Origin: JACKCP01 sp050253255 | Lineage (GTDB): Bacteria > Desulfobacterota > Desulfobacteria > Desulfobacterales > JACKCP01 | Direction of reading: 5' to 3' | Assembly (NCBI GenBank): GCA_050253255.1 | Contig: JBFWJK010000021.1 | Coordinates: 1-29,207, forward strand | DNA: 29,207 nt | Shown here: positions 9,021-15,760 of the stretch, in pieces | How the letters are laid out: each line of letters starts with the position of its first letter | How positions within the stretch are numbered: position 1 is the stretch's first letter | The notes under the pieces: model-generated | The model's database searches: none | Seen by the model: only the letters and a program-made list of their open reading frames with translations | What the model was told of the DNA's origin: nothing | Program-made: the position numbers and the translations under genes

Positions 9021-9042
9021 AAATTGCTTTATTTCGTAATTT
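9021..9042. promoter_or_regulatory. Candidate activator site 1 (dyad AAATTGC-N8-GTAATTT)
   Basis: An imperfect inverted repeat, 20 of 22 bases identical to the dyad at 9170-9191. It lies 38 bp upstream of the activator's own start codon, where a bound protein could influence its own expression. The link to the Fis domain of the adjacent activator is inference. Confidence 0.6.
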
Positions 9043-9169
9043 TGTCAACTTTAATGTTTTGTGGGGTGATAATTAGTATATCTGTTCTTGCACTAATCGC
9101 TGATACATCGCTGAACCAGTCTGGCTTTAAATTTTTATCTATATTCAGTAAATTTTTTCAGTTCAGTAA

Positions 9170-9191
9170 AAATTACTTTATATCGTAATTT
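9170..9191. promoter_or_regulatory. Candidate activator site 2 (dyad AAATTAC-N8-GTAATTT)
   Basis: A perfect 7-bp inverted repeat with an 8-bp spacer. Its centre is about 120 bp upstream of the expected start of transcription from the sigma-54 promoter, the usual position for an enhancer site. It lies 149 bp, centre to centre, from the matching site 1. Confidence 0.65.
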
Positions 9192-9274
9192 GTTTGTCTG
9201 TCTCCCGGATTTAAAAATTTTAATTAAACCATAACTGCTTGTTATTATTGCTGTCTGTGTAATTGCTGTTCCCG

Positions 9275-9290
9275 TGGCACATTAATTGCT
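9275..9290 (+). promoter_or_regulatory. Sigma-54 (-24/-12) promoter of the acyl-CoA dehydrogenase operon
   Basis: TGGCACATTAATTGCT matches the sigma-54 consensus TGGCACG-N4-TTGC(A/T) at all but one base. GG (9276-9277) and GC (9288-9289) are exactly 10 bp apart. Transcription should begin near 9301, about 55 nt ahead of the ATG at 9356. A divergent sigma-54 activator gene supports the call. Confidence 0.88.
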
Positions 9291-9355
9291 TTTTACCTCA
9301 TATTAAAATTTGAAAAACATATATATCCATAAAACAAAATTCAGGAGAGATTTAA

Positions 9356-11146
9356 ATGGCTGAAAAATTCATAAGCATGAAAAACCTTAAGTTCACACTT
9401 CACGATGTAATCGGTACTGAAAATATGGCTGAAAACGGCGACTATACAGAAAAATCAATAAACATGATTTTGCAGGCAGGGTTTGATTTTGCCAAAAATG
9501 AGCTTCACCCCCTGTTTGAAGAAATGGACAGAAAAGCACCTGAGCTTGAAAACGGCAAAGTAAAGGTTCACCCTGGGGTTAAAAAGATTTTGGATATTCT
9601 TGGAAAAGACGGCTGGATTTCAGCACTTTTTTCTGAAAAATGGGGCGGAGAAAACATGCCGTCTTCAATTATGCACGCCATAAGTTTTATTTTCTGCTCT
9701 GCAAACTATTCGGCAGCTGTTTATTCAGGGCTTACATCAGGGGCTGCAAAGCTTATTGATTCTTTTGGTTCTGAAGAACTCAAGAATAAATACATTCCAA
9801 AAATGCTTGAAGGAAAATGGCAGGGAACAATGGCTCTTACAGAACCGGAAGCGGGAACTTCCCTTGGAGACCTTTCTACCGCTGCATATCCGGATAAAGA
9901 CGGAATATATAAAATAAAAGGCGAAAAGATTTTTATTTCCGCAGGTGATCACGACTGCGTTGAAAATGTGGTTCATCTCATGCTTGCAAGAATTGACGGT
10001 GCTCCAAAAGGAGTAAAAGGTATTTCACTTTTTGTTGTTCCAAAACTGAGGGTAAATGAAAAAAATGAACTTGAGTCAAATGATGTGAATGTAACCCAGA
10101 TATTCCATAAAATGGGCTACAGGGGTGCTCCTATTACAGGCCTTTCCATGGGTGAAAAAGACGACTGCACAGGCTGGCTTGTTGGTGAGGAAAACAAGGG
10201 TCTTTCCTATATGTTCCAGATGATGAACGGAGCAAGGCTTGAAGTTGGAATGGGAGCTGCCGCAATTGCCGGAGCGGCTTTTCACTCTGCACTTGATTAT
10301 TGTAAAGGAAGAAAGCAGGGAAGAAAAATGACAGGCGATAAAAAAGCCGGTCAGGTTCCCATAATTGAGCATGATGATGTAAAAAGAATGCTCATGTTCC
10401 AGAGGGGAGTTTTTGAGGGGGCATTGTCTCTTATTTTGCAGTGCGGAAAATATGAGGACATGATTAATTATGCCTCTGAAGAGGATAAGGAAAATTATCA
10501 TCTGCTTTTAGAGCTTCTGACTCCGGTTGCAAAGTCATATCCTGCAGAAATGGGAATTTTGTCAACAAGCATGAGTATTCAGTGTTTCGGCGGATACGGA
10601 TATTGTGAGGATTTTCCGGTTGAACAGCATTACAGGGATATGAGAATTCATACAATTCATGAAGGAACCACAGGAATTCAGAGCATGGACCTTCTTGGAA
10701 GAAAAGTTGTCATGAAAAACGGCAAGGCCTTAAAGCTTTTTGGAAAGGAAGTTTTTAAGACAATTGGTGAAGCAAAGGAAAACGGCCTTGAAAAATATGC
10801 AAAAGAGTTGGAAGATGCTTTTAATCTTGTAGTTAAAACAACAGAATTTCTCGGCGAAACAGCAATGACTGAAGGTGTTGATGCTTTTCTTGAAAATTCG
10901 GTCTTATATCTTGAAATGTTTGGTCATCTTTGTGTTGCATGGCAGTGGCTTAAAATGGGTGCAAAGGCAAGCGAAAAACTTTCAGCATCTCCAAAAAAGA
11001 ATGACAAACTTTTTTATGAGGGAAAACTCGGGGTGATGAAATATTACTTTTCCCATGAACTCCCAAAAACAGGTTATCTTTCCTCAACAATAAAAAATAA
11101 GGAACATGTGATTTTAAATACTTCAATTGAAAATTTTACAATGTAA
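9356..11146 (+). CDS. Acyl-CoA dehydrogenase (long form with C-terminal extension, DmdC-like group)
   Basis: 596-aa FAD enzyme that oxidises an acyl-CoA to the 2-enoyl-CoA and passes electrons to electron-transfer flavoprotein. Visible blocks are the N-terminal helical domain (about 30-155), MALTEPEAGTSLGDLS (159-174, FAD and substrate contacts), KIFISAGDHD, and the C-terminal helical domain with IHEGTTGIQ, in which Glu436 is the expected catalytic base. About 130 residues beyond this form the extension seen in the 590-600-residue group that includes 3-methylmercaptopropionyl-CoA dehydrogenases (DmdC). That group also contains many enzymes of unproven substrate, so I do not assign one. AGGAGAG precedes the ATG. 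It is the first gene behind the sigma-54 promoter, with a crotonase 13 nt downstream. Confidence 0.93.
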   Translation: MAEKFISMKNLKFTLHDVIGTENMAENGDYTEKSINMILQAGFDFAKNELHPLFEEMDRKAPELENGKVKVHPGVKKILDILGKDGWISALFSEKWGGENMPSSIMHAISFIFCSANYSAAVYSGLTSGAAKLIDSFGSEELKNKYIPKMLEGKWQGTMALTEPEAGTSLGDLSTAAYPDKDGIYKIKGEKIFISAGDHDCVENVVHLMLARIDGAPKGVKGISLFVVPKLRVNEKNELESNDVNVTQIFHKMGYRGAPITGLSMGEKDDCTGWLVGEENKGLSYMFQMMNGARLEVGMGAAAIAGAAFHSALDYCKGRKQGRKMTGDKKAGQVPIIEHDDVKRMLMFQRGVFEGALSLILQCGKYEDMINYASEEDKENYHLLLELLTPVAKSYPAEMGILSTSMSIQCFGGYGYCEDFPVEQHYRDMRIHTIHEGTTGIQSMDLLGRKVVMKNGKALKLFGKEVFKTIGEAKENGLEKYAKELEDAFNLVVKTTEFLGETAMTEGVDAFLENSVLYLEMFGHLCVAWQWLKMGAKASEKLSASPKKNDKLFYEGKLGVMKYYFSHELPKTGYLSSTIKNKEHVILNTSIENFTM

Positions 11147-11159
11147 AAAGGAGATAAAT

Positions 11160-11903
11160 ATGGATAGGGTAATTTTCAAAAAAGAAGGAAAAATAGGAAG
11201 AGTTACGCTTAACAGGCCTGACAAATACAATTCATTTGACCTTGAAATGGTAAATGAGTTTGATGCCCTTTTAGATCAGCTGAGATATGATGAGGAAACA
11301 ACTGTTCTTGTTCTTGACGGCGGTGATGCCAAAGGATTTTGTGCAGGACTTGATACTGAAAAATATGCAACAGAAATTTTTGCAATGGCTCCTGTGAAAG
11401 CCTACGATGCACAGGCAAGAATGAGCCGTCTTTTTCTTAAAATGCGTCAGATTCCACAGCCGATAATTTCATGTGTTCACGGTGCGGCAGCAGGGATTGG
11501 GTTTTCACTTGCAATGGCATCTGACCTTAGAATAATCTGTGACAGTGCAAAATTTTCAGCAGCTTACATAAATATCGGCCTTGGCGGGGCAGACATGTCT
11601 TCGAGCTATTTTCTTCCAAGACTTATTGGAGCCGGAAGAGCTTATGAATTTCTTTTGACAGGAAACTGGATGAATGCTGAAGATGCAATGAATCTTGGCT
11701 TTGCATCCCGTCTTGTTTCAAAGGAAGAACTTGTTCCAACTGCAATGGAACTTGCCAAGGTTATGACCACAAAAAATCCAATGGGAATAAGAATGACCAA
11801 GGAAGCAATAAATGCAAACCTTGACTGTGCTGGACTTGAATCAGCTCTTCAGATGGAAGACAGAAACCAGATGATGATAGCTTATACATTTAAGATAAAA
11901 TAA
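11160..11903 (+). CDS. Crotonase-superfamily protein (enoyl-CoA hydratase/isomerase-like) lacking both hydratase glutamates
   Basis: 247 aa from ATG 11160, which has AAGGAGAT at ideal spacing; an upstream in-frame codon at 11127 would overlap the dehydrogenase and lacks a ribosome site. The crotonase fold is clear: RVTLNRPDKYNSFD, the oxyanion-hole segment GFCAGLD (59-65), CVHGAAAGIGFSLAMASDLRI and the LTGNWMNAEDAMNLGFASRLV stretch. Aligned by eye to mitochondrial enoyl-CoA hydratase, the catalytic Glu144 and Glu164 positions hold Ser116 and Tyr136. An aspartate, Asp145 in GLGGADMSSSYFLPR, sits where dienoyl-CoA isomerase and 4-chlorobenzoyl-CoA dehalogenase carry their catalytic Asp. The reaction is therefore uncertain: hydration by a different mechanism, isomerisation or another CoA-thioester reaction. 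Second gene of the sigma-54 operon. Confidence 0.9.
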   Translation: MDRVIFKKEGKIGRVTLNRPDKYNSFDLEMVNEFDALLDQLRYDEETTVLVLDGGDAKGFCAGLDTEKYATEIFAMAPVKAYDAQARMSRLFLKMRQIPQPIISCVHGAAAGIGFSLAMASDLRIICDSAKFSAAYINIGLGGADMSSSYFLPRLIGAGRAYEFLLTGNWMNAEDAMNLGFASRLVSKEELVPTAMELAKVMTTKNPMGIRMTKEAINANLDCAGLESALQMEDRNQMMIAYTFKIK

Positions 11904-12031
11904 TCATTGAACGAAAACTCGAATTTTATTCAGCTGCTGAATAAAAATTAAGGACTTAAGACAGGTTAGGTCCAAAGACAAAGGCCCCTGTCCCCCCGGG
12001 CGGGGGCTTTTAAAAAACTGAAAGGAGGCAT
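11904..12031 (+). promoter_or_regulatory. Two hairpins between the crotonase and SDR genes
   Basis: First hairpin: 11924-11933 pairs with 11937-11946 (TTTTATTCAG/CTGAATAAAA, 3-nt loop), with no T tract. Second: GCCCC (11984-11988) pairs with GGGGC (12003-12007), with extra inner G/C pairing possible, followed by TTTT. The second ends only about 10 nt before the SDR ribosome site (AAAGGAGG, 12021-12028), so no promoter fits between. It is either a leaky terminator lowering SDR expression or a leader element. Confidence 0.55.
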
Positions 12032-12790
12032 ATGGCCGGATTTTCACTTGAAAATAAAACAGCTCTTATAACAGGAGCAAGCAGGGGAATTGGAGAAGCA
12101 ATAGCACATTGCTTAAGCGAAAACGGTGCAAAGGTAATTTTGGTGAGCAGAAAAATAGATGCTCTTCAAAAAGTTGAAAATGATATAAAGGCAAAAGGCG
12201 GACATGCAGAATCAATGGCCTGCAATATGGGAGAAATTGATCAGATAAAAGCACTTGTAGAGTCAGTTAAGGAAAAATACGGTACTCTTGATATTCTGGT
12301 AAACAATGCAGCTGCAAATCCGTTTTTCGGAAATATGATAGATGCAGAGGAATGGGCCTGGGACAAGATTTTTGATGTAAACCTTAAAGGTCCTTTTTTT
12401 ACAATAGTTGAGTTTGCAAAACTTATGAAAGAAAACGGCGGAGGAAGCATAGTAAACGTTTCTTCTGTAAACGGAATCCGTCCTGCACCTTTTCAGGGGA
12501 TTTATTCTGTTTCAAAGGCAGCTCTTATTGCTCTTACAAAGGCATTTGCAAAGGAGCTTGCACCATATAAAATAAGGGTCAACGCTCTTCTTCCAGGGCT
12601 TACAGATACAAAATTTGCAAGTGCACTGACACAGGATGAAAATTTAAAGGGAATGATAGTTTCTCAGATTCCTCTTGGAAGGGTTGCAGAACCCGAAGAT
12701 ATGGCAGGAGCGGTTTTATATCTTGTTTCAGATGCTGCATCATATACAACTGGTTCTCTTCTTGTGTGTGACGGCGGTATGATTGCATAA
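12032..12790 (+). CDS. Short-chain dehydrogenase/reductase
   Basis: 252-aa classical SDR. It has the Rossmann motif TGASRGIG (14-21), NNAA (91-94), the serine of VNVSSVNG, and the catalytic Tyr158-x3-Lys162 (YSVSK). The PG motif (LLPGLTDTKFAS) and the typical ending TTGSLLVCDGGMIA are present. NAD(P)-dependent oxidation or reduction of a hydroxyl or keto group is expected. Behind a dehydrogenase and a crotonase, the natural guess is oxidation of a 3-hydroxyacyl-CoA, making the cluster a three-step beta-oxidation set; the substrate is inference. Strong AAAGGAGG ribosome site 4 nt before ATG. No thiolase or CoA ligase is in the window. Confidence 0.9.
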   Translation: MAGFSLENKTALITGASRGIGEAIAHCLSENGAKVILVSRKIDALQKVENDIKAKGGHAESMACNMGEIDQIKALVESVKEKYGTLDILVNNAAANPFFGNMIDAEEWAWDKIFDVNLKGPFFTIVEFAKLMKENGGGSIVNVSSVNGIRPAPFQGIYSVSKAALIALTKAFAKELAPYKIRVNALLPGLTDTKFASALTQDENLKGMIVSQIPLGRVAEPEDMAGAVLYLVSDAASYTTGSLLVCDGGMIA

Positions 12791-12816
12791 TGGAGTTTTG
12801 AAGAAAATTTATTTTT

Positions 12817-12847
12817 GCAGGCAGTGTGGTTTTACTCCCCTGCCTGC
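12817..12847. terminator. Inverted repeat between convergent SDR and MFS genes
   Basis: GCAGGCAG (12817-12824) and CTGCCTGC (12840-12847) pair perfectly over 8 bp with a 15-nt loop. On the plus strand a T-rich stretch begins about six bases later. The hairpin overlaps the last codons of the convergent MFS gene. Likely terminator for the plus-strand operon. Confidence 0.6.
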
Positions 12848-14013
12848 TGATCTTTTGTTTTTTTTACATGGTCTAAATAAAGAAAAATAAAAGTACCAGT
12901 AATCATTATTGCAAATCCGGTTGGAAAAGCCGACTTAAGTCCCCTTAAATCCATGATTATTCCTGCAAGAACAGAACCCGCAAGCATTCCAAGGGAGTGA
13001 GCAACAGTAAGAAGTGACATTACGCCTCCCATTGCATTTTCATTTTTTCCGTGAATTACAGCAAGAGCCATTATTGAAGGCATTGAAATACCGCCTCCAA
13101 GTCCGAAAATTATTACAGCTCCAAGTATGGAATAAAACCCTGTTCCAAATCCTGTTAAAAGAAGACCAATGGCACAGATAATTCCGCCTGTAAAAACAAG
13201 AACTTTTTTGTTCATTTTGTCTGAAAGATATCCAATGGGAGCGTGCATTATTCCGCTTGTAAAAACTCCGCTCATTACAAGGATTCCTATTCGTGTGGAA
13301 TTCATGTTAAATTTCTGGTCTGCGTAAACAGGAAGAAAACACCAGATAATTCCAATGCAGGTTGTATATGAAAATCTGAAAACTGCAAGGCCTGCAAAGA
13401 CTTTGTTTTTGATTAGTTTTCTAAATTTGTATGGTTTGTATGCTTTATTGCGGATACTTTCGTCAGATGTTTTAGGAAGAAAAATAACAGAAAGAAAAAA
13501 AGCAAAAAGAGCAAACATACCCATTGAAAGAAAGGCATACTCAAGTGAAAATTTGTCGTTTATAAACCCTCCAAGAAGAGGGCCGAGACTTAAACTTGTA
13601 AACATGGAAATATTGAAAATTCCCATTGTTATTCCTTCTTTTCCATCTTTTGTAAGGTCTCCCACATATGCCTGAATAACAGGAAGAAGCATGGCAGATG
13701 CTGCTCCGTGAAGAAATCTTATGAAAATAAGTCCTGGTACTGTATTTGTAAAAATAAAAGCGATTGAAACAAGAAAATAGGCAAAAAGTCCTGTTGTAAT
13801 AAAGGGTTTTCTTCCGTGTTTATCTGAAAGTTTTCCAAAAACAGGAAGAAGAAATGTTCTAGAAAGGGAAAATGCTCCAAATATTAGACCTATGTAAAAT
13901 CCGCTTGCACCAAGATTTTTTGCATAAACAGGAAGTAAGGGGACAACAATTCCAACTCCTGTAATATTTGCAAAAACCGCAAGAAAAAGGGTTGTAAAAA
14001 TTTTCTTTTCCAT
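12832..14013 (-). CDS. MFS transporter, drug/multidrug efflux type
   Basis: 393 aa with about twelve hydrophobic segments. The cytoplasmic loop between helices 2 and 3 carries the MFS motif A as FGKLSDKHGRKPF, repeated more weakly in the second half as GYLSDKMNKKV. Size and motif match proton-driven exporters of the tetracycline/multidrug type; the substrate is unknown. The ribosome site is weak (GGAT before the ATG). It is separated from the upstream hepT gene by a strong terminator, so it has its own promoter. Confidence 0.85.
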   Translation of the reverse strand: MEKKIFTTLFLAVFANITGVGIVVPLLPVYAKNLGASGFYIGLIFGAFSLSRTFLLPVFGKLSDKHGRKPFITTGLFAYFLVSIAFIFTNTVPGLIFIRFLHGAASAMLLPVIQAYVGDLTKDGKEGITMGIFNISMFTSLSLGPLLGGFINDKFSLEYAFLSMGMFALFAFFLSVIFLPKTSDESIRNKAYKPYKFRKLIKNKVFAGLAVFRFSYTTCIGIIWCFLPVYADQKFNMNSTRIGILVMSGVFTSGIMHAPIGYLSDKMNKKVLVFTGGIICAIGLLLTGFGTGFYSILGAVIIFGLGGGISMPSIMALAVIHGKNENAMGGVMSLLTVAHSLGMLAGSVLAGIIMDLRGLKSAFPTGFAIMITGTFIFLYLDHVKKTKDQQAGE

Positions 14014-14032
14014 AAAAATCCGTTTTAAATCA

Positions 14033-14069
14033 TTAAAAAAATTTCAGGCCCTGCAGATAGCAGAGCCTG
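14033..14069 (-). terminator. Intrinsic terminator downstream of hepT
   Basis: On the minus strand CAGGCTCTGC and GCAGGGCCTG pair over ten positions (one G-T wobble) with the 5-nt loop TATCT, followed by AAATTTTTTT. This is one of the clearest terminators in the window and ends the mntA-hepT unit ahead of the MFS gene. Confidence 0.85.
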
Positions 14070-14120
14070 ATCAGATTGCTATGTTATAATTTTTTTCTGT
14101 AAAAAGAAACTTCTTATTTT

Positions 14121-14462
14121 TCAGGAAATATTATTGATAATTGAGATTATTTTTTTATAAATTTCTGGAATATCATTAAAAGCTGTAAGCCACACAGTTT
14201 CAATATCAACACCAAAATAATCATGGATAAGTTTATCTCTCATTCCGGCAATATCTTTCCATGGAATTTCAGAGTATAATACTTTTAAATAGGGAGAGAT
14301 TTTTTTTACAGCCTCTCCAATTATTTCAAGCTGTCTTATTACAGCGTCCTGAACTAATTCATTTTCTGAAAACTCATTATAATCAAAGCCTTCAATATAT
14401 TTTTCTATCCGAACTGCAGAATCACGAATATGTTTTAAAAAAACTGAATCATCACGCTTCAT
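14121..14462 (-). CDS. hepT: HepT-like HEPN toxin (DUF86)
   Basis: 113-aa HEPN-domain protein. The RNase-type motif R-x4-H-x-Y is present as RDKLIHDY (Arg75, His80, Tyr82). In the studied HepT/MntA (type VII) systems the HEPN protein is an RNA-cleaving toxin, inactivated when MntA attaches AMP to the tyrosine of this motif. The nucleotidyltransferase gene lies directly upstream and overlaps by 11 bp, a typical pairing. The motif is intact, so the toxin is probably functional. A strong terminator follows. Toxic action in this organism is inferred. Confidence 0.9.
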   Translation of the reverse strand: MKRDDSVFLKHIRDSAVRIEKYIEGFDYNEFSENELVQDAVIRQLEIIGEAVKKISPYLKVLYSEIPWKDIAGMRDKLIHDYFGVDIETVWLTAFNDIPEIYKKIISIINNIS

Positions 14463-14736
14463 AAATTATTTCCATATCCTTTAAAACATTTTCCCTGATA
14501 TATGGACTTAATGAATTTTCAGTTACAAGATCAACTTTTTGGCCCACAGATTCGGATAATATTCGTTCAATGCCTGCAAGAAAAATAAGGCTTTTTGGTT
14601 TTGAAAATTTTATAAGTATGTCTATATCACTTGATTCTGTTTCTTCGCCCCTTGCGGCAGATCCAAAAAGACAGGCTTTGGAAATATCATTTTTTTTACA
14701 GATATCAATAATTATGTTTTTTACTTCAGGCTTCAT
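14452..14736 (-). CDS. mntA: MntA-like minimal nucleotidyltransferase antitoxin
   Basis: 94-aa DNA polymerase beta-type nucleotidyltransferase. The motif G-S-x10-D-x-D is complete: LFGSAARGEETESSDIDI, with Gly25-Ser26, Asp37 and Asp39 as metal ligands. In characterised pairs it transfers AMP from ATP to HepT and neutralises it. AGGAGA stands upstream of the ATG. It is the first gene of a two-gene unit with hepT (11-bp overlap). ccdA ends 42 nt upstream on the same strand with no clear terminator, so read-through from ccdA is possible. Confidence 0.9.
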   Translation of the reverse strand: MKPEVKNIIIDICKKNDISKACLFGSAARGEETESSDIDILIKFSKPKSLIFLAGIERILSESVGQKVDLVTENSLSPYIRENVLKDMEIIYEA

Positions 14737-14778
14737 AAATAATTCTCCTGTTCTTTTGGACTATGATAAAGCCTTTTT

Positions 14779-15489
14779 TTATAAAAATAAACTGCTTATA
14801 TAACCAAGTTTATCGGCAATAAGAACAATTCCAAGAAGAATTAAAAATATTCCTGCAAAAATATTTAAAAATTTTATGAATTTTCTGGTTTTCTGCATAA
14901 AGCTCAAAAGAAAATGAATAAAAAATGAAAGAACAAAAAAAGGAATTGCAAGCCCTAAAGAATAAATCAAAAGAAGATATCCGCCCTGGGCCATTGTTTC
15001 CTGTGAGCCTGCAATTACAAGAATGCTTCCAAGAATCGGGCCTATACAGGGAGTCCATCCCGCTGCAAAGGCATTTCCGGCAAAAAATGCTCCAAGTATG
15101 TGAACAGGTTTTTGTTTTAAATGTATCCTTTTTTCCATCTGAAGGAATTTGATCTGAAAAAGTCCTGTTAAATGGATTCCTAAAATTATAACAACAATTC
15201 CTCCAATAATTCTCAAATAATTTCCAAATTTTGAAAAAAGCCCTCCTGCAGCTGTTGCAGAAAAGCCCATGAGAACAAACACAAAGGTAAAACCAAGAAT
15301 AAACATTGAAGTTGAAATTATTATCTGTCTTTTAAGGGACGAATCCTTTTTGCGGTCAAGAAGTTCTTCAACAGAAACTCCTGTAATAAAAGAAAAATAT
15401 GCGGGTAGAAGGGGGATTATGCAGGGAGAAAAAAAAGATAAAAGACCTGCTCCCAGTGCGGCCGGCATACTTACTGACTGTTCAAACAT
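14779..15489 (-). CDS. ccdA: CcdA-type cytochrome c biogenesis / thiol-disulfide transfer membrane protein
   Basis: 236 aa, about six membrane helices. The two family cysteines are present, Cys23 in FFSPCIIPLLPAY and Cys148 in GWTPCIGPILG. CcdA (DsbD membrane domain) passes electrons from cytoplasmic thioredoxin across the membrane to periplasmic thiol proteins used in cytochrome c maturation. No cytochrome c assembly gene or periplasmic thioredoxin is adjacent, so the partner is elsewhere. The N-terminus fits an ATG start at 15489. The C-terminus ends directly after the last helix, normal for the short CcdA class. Confidence 0.92.
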   Translation of the reverse strand: MFEQSVSMPAALGAGLLSFFSPCIIPLLPAYFSFITGVSVEELLDRKKDSSLKRQIIISTSMFILGFTFVFVLMGFSATAAGGLFSKFGNYLRIIGGIVVIILGIHLTGLFQIKFLQMEKRIHLKQKPVHILGAFFAGNAFAAGWTPCIGPILGSILVIAGSQETMAQGGYLLLIYSLGLAIPFFVLSFFIHFLLSFMQKTRKFIKFLNIFAGIFLILLGIVLIADKLGYISSLFL

Positions 15490-15607
15490 TGAAATCTGCT
15501 CCGGTATTTAAAATTTAAATTTTTTAGTACAGTTAAAATATTAATTTTGTAACTATTCAGCATTAAGAATGATAAAAAAGTCGGTTTTCTGCAAATAACA
15601 TCTGCTG

Positions 15608-15645
15608 GCTTTTTATTAGCCTGTTAATGGCAAAAAGCTTTTTTT
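15608..15645 (+). terminator. Terminator-like hairpin on the plus strand with no plus-strand gene upstream
   Basis: GCTTTTT (15608-15614) and AAAAAGC (15632-15638) pair, with an inner GCC/GGC stem (619-621 and 629-631 of 15-kb numbering), followed by seven T residues. The flanking genes are both on the minus strand. It may end a small unannotated RNA or be chance in AT-rich DNA. Confidence 0.35.
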
Positions 15646-15679
15646 ACTGGTCTGGAGCTTGATCTTTAATGAGGCCCAG

Positions 15680-15713
15680 AAAAAATTCAGCATTCATGTC
15701 CATTTTAGCTGAA
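15680..15713 (-). terminator. Intrinsic terminator of proC
   Basis: On the minus strand TTCAGC and GCTGAA pair over six bases with a 16-nt loop, followed by TTTTTT, about 50 nt after the proC stop. Confidence 0.6.
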
Positions 15714-15760
15714 CAGTTATAATTTTTTTTAATGAGCCTGCAGATAATTACGGGTTACAA

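Larger units (their letters stand above)
8984..9355. promoter_or_regulatory. Divergent regulatory region between the sigma-54 activator and the acyl-CoA dehydrogenase operon
   Basis: This 372-bp non-coding gap contains two near-identical 22-bp dyads (9021-9042 and 9170-9191) and a -24/-12 promoter (9275-9290). An open frame across part of it (8982-9188) overlaps the dyads and has no ribosome-binding site, so I treat it as chance. Confidence 0.8.

Noticed and set aside
8982..9188. 68-residue plus-strand open frame in the regulatory gap
   Set aside because: No ribosome site, very hydrophobic low-complexity composition typical of AT-rich non-coding DNA, and it covers the regulatory dyads.
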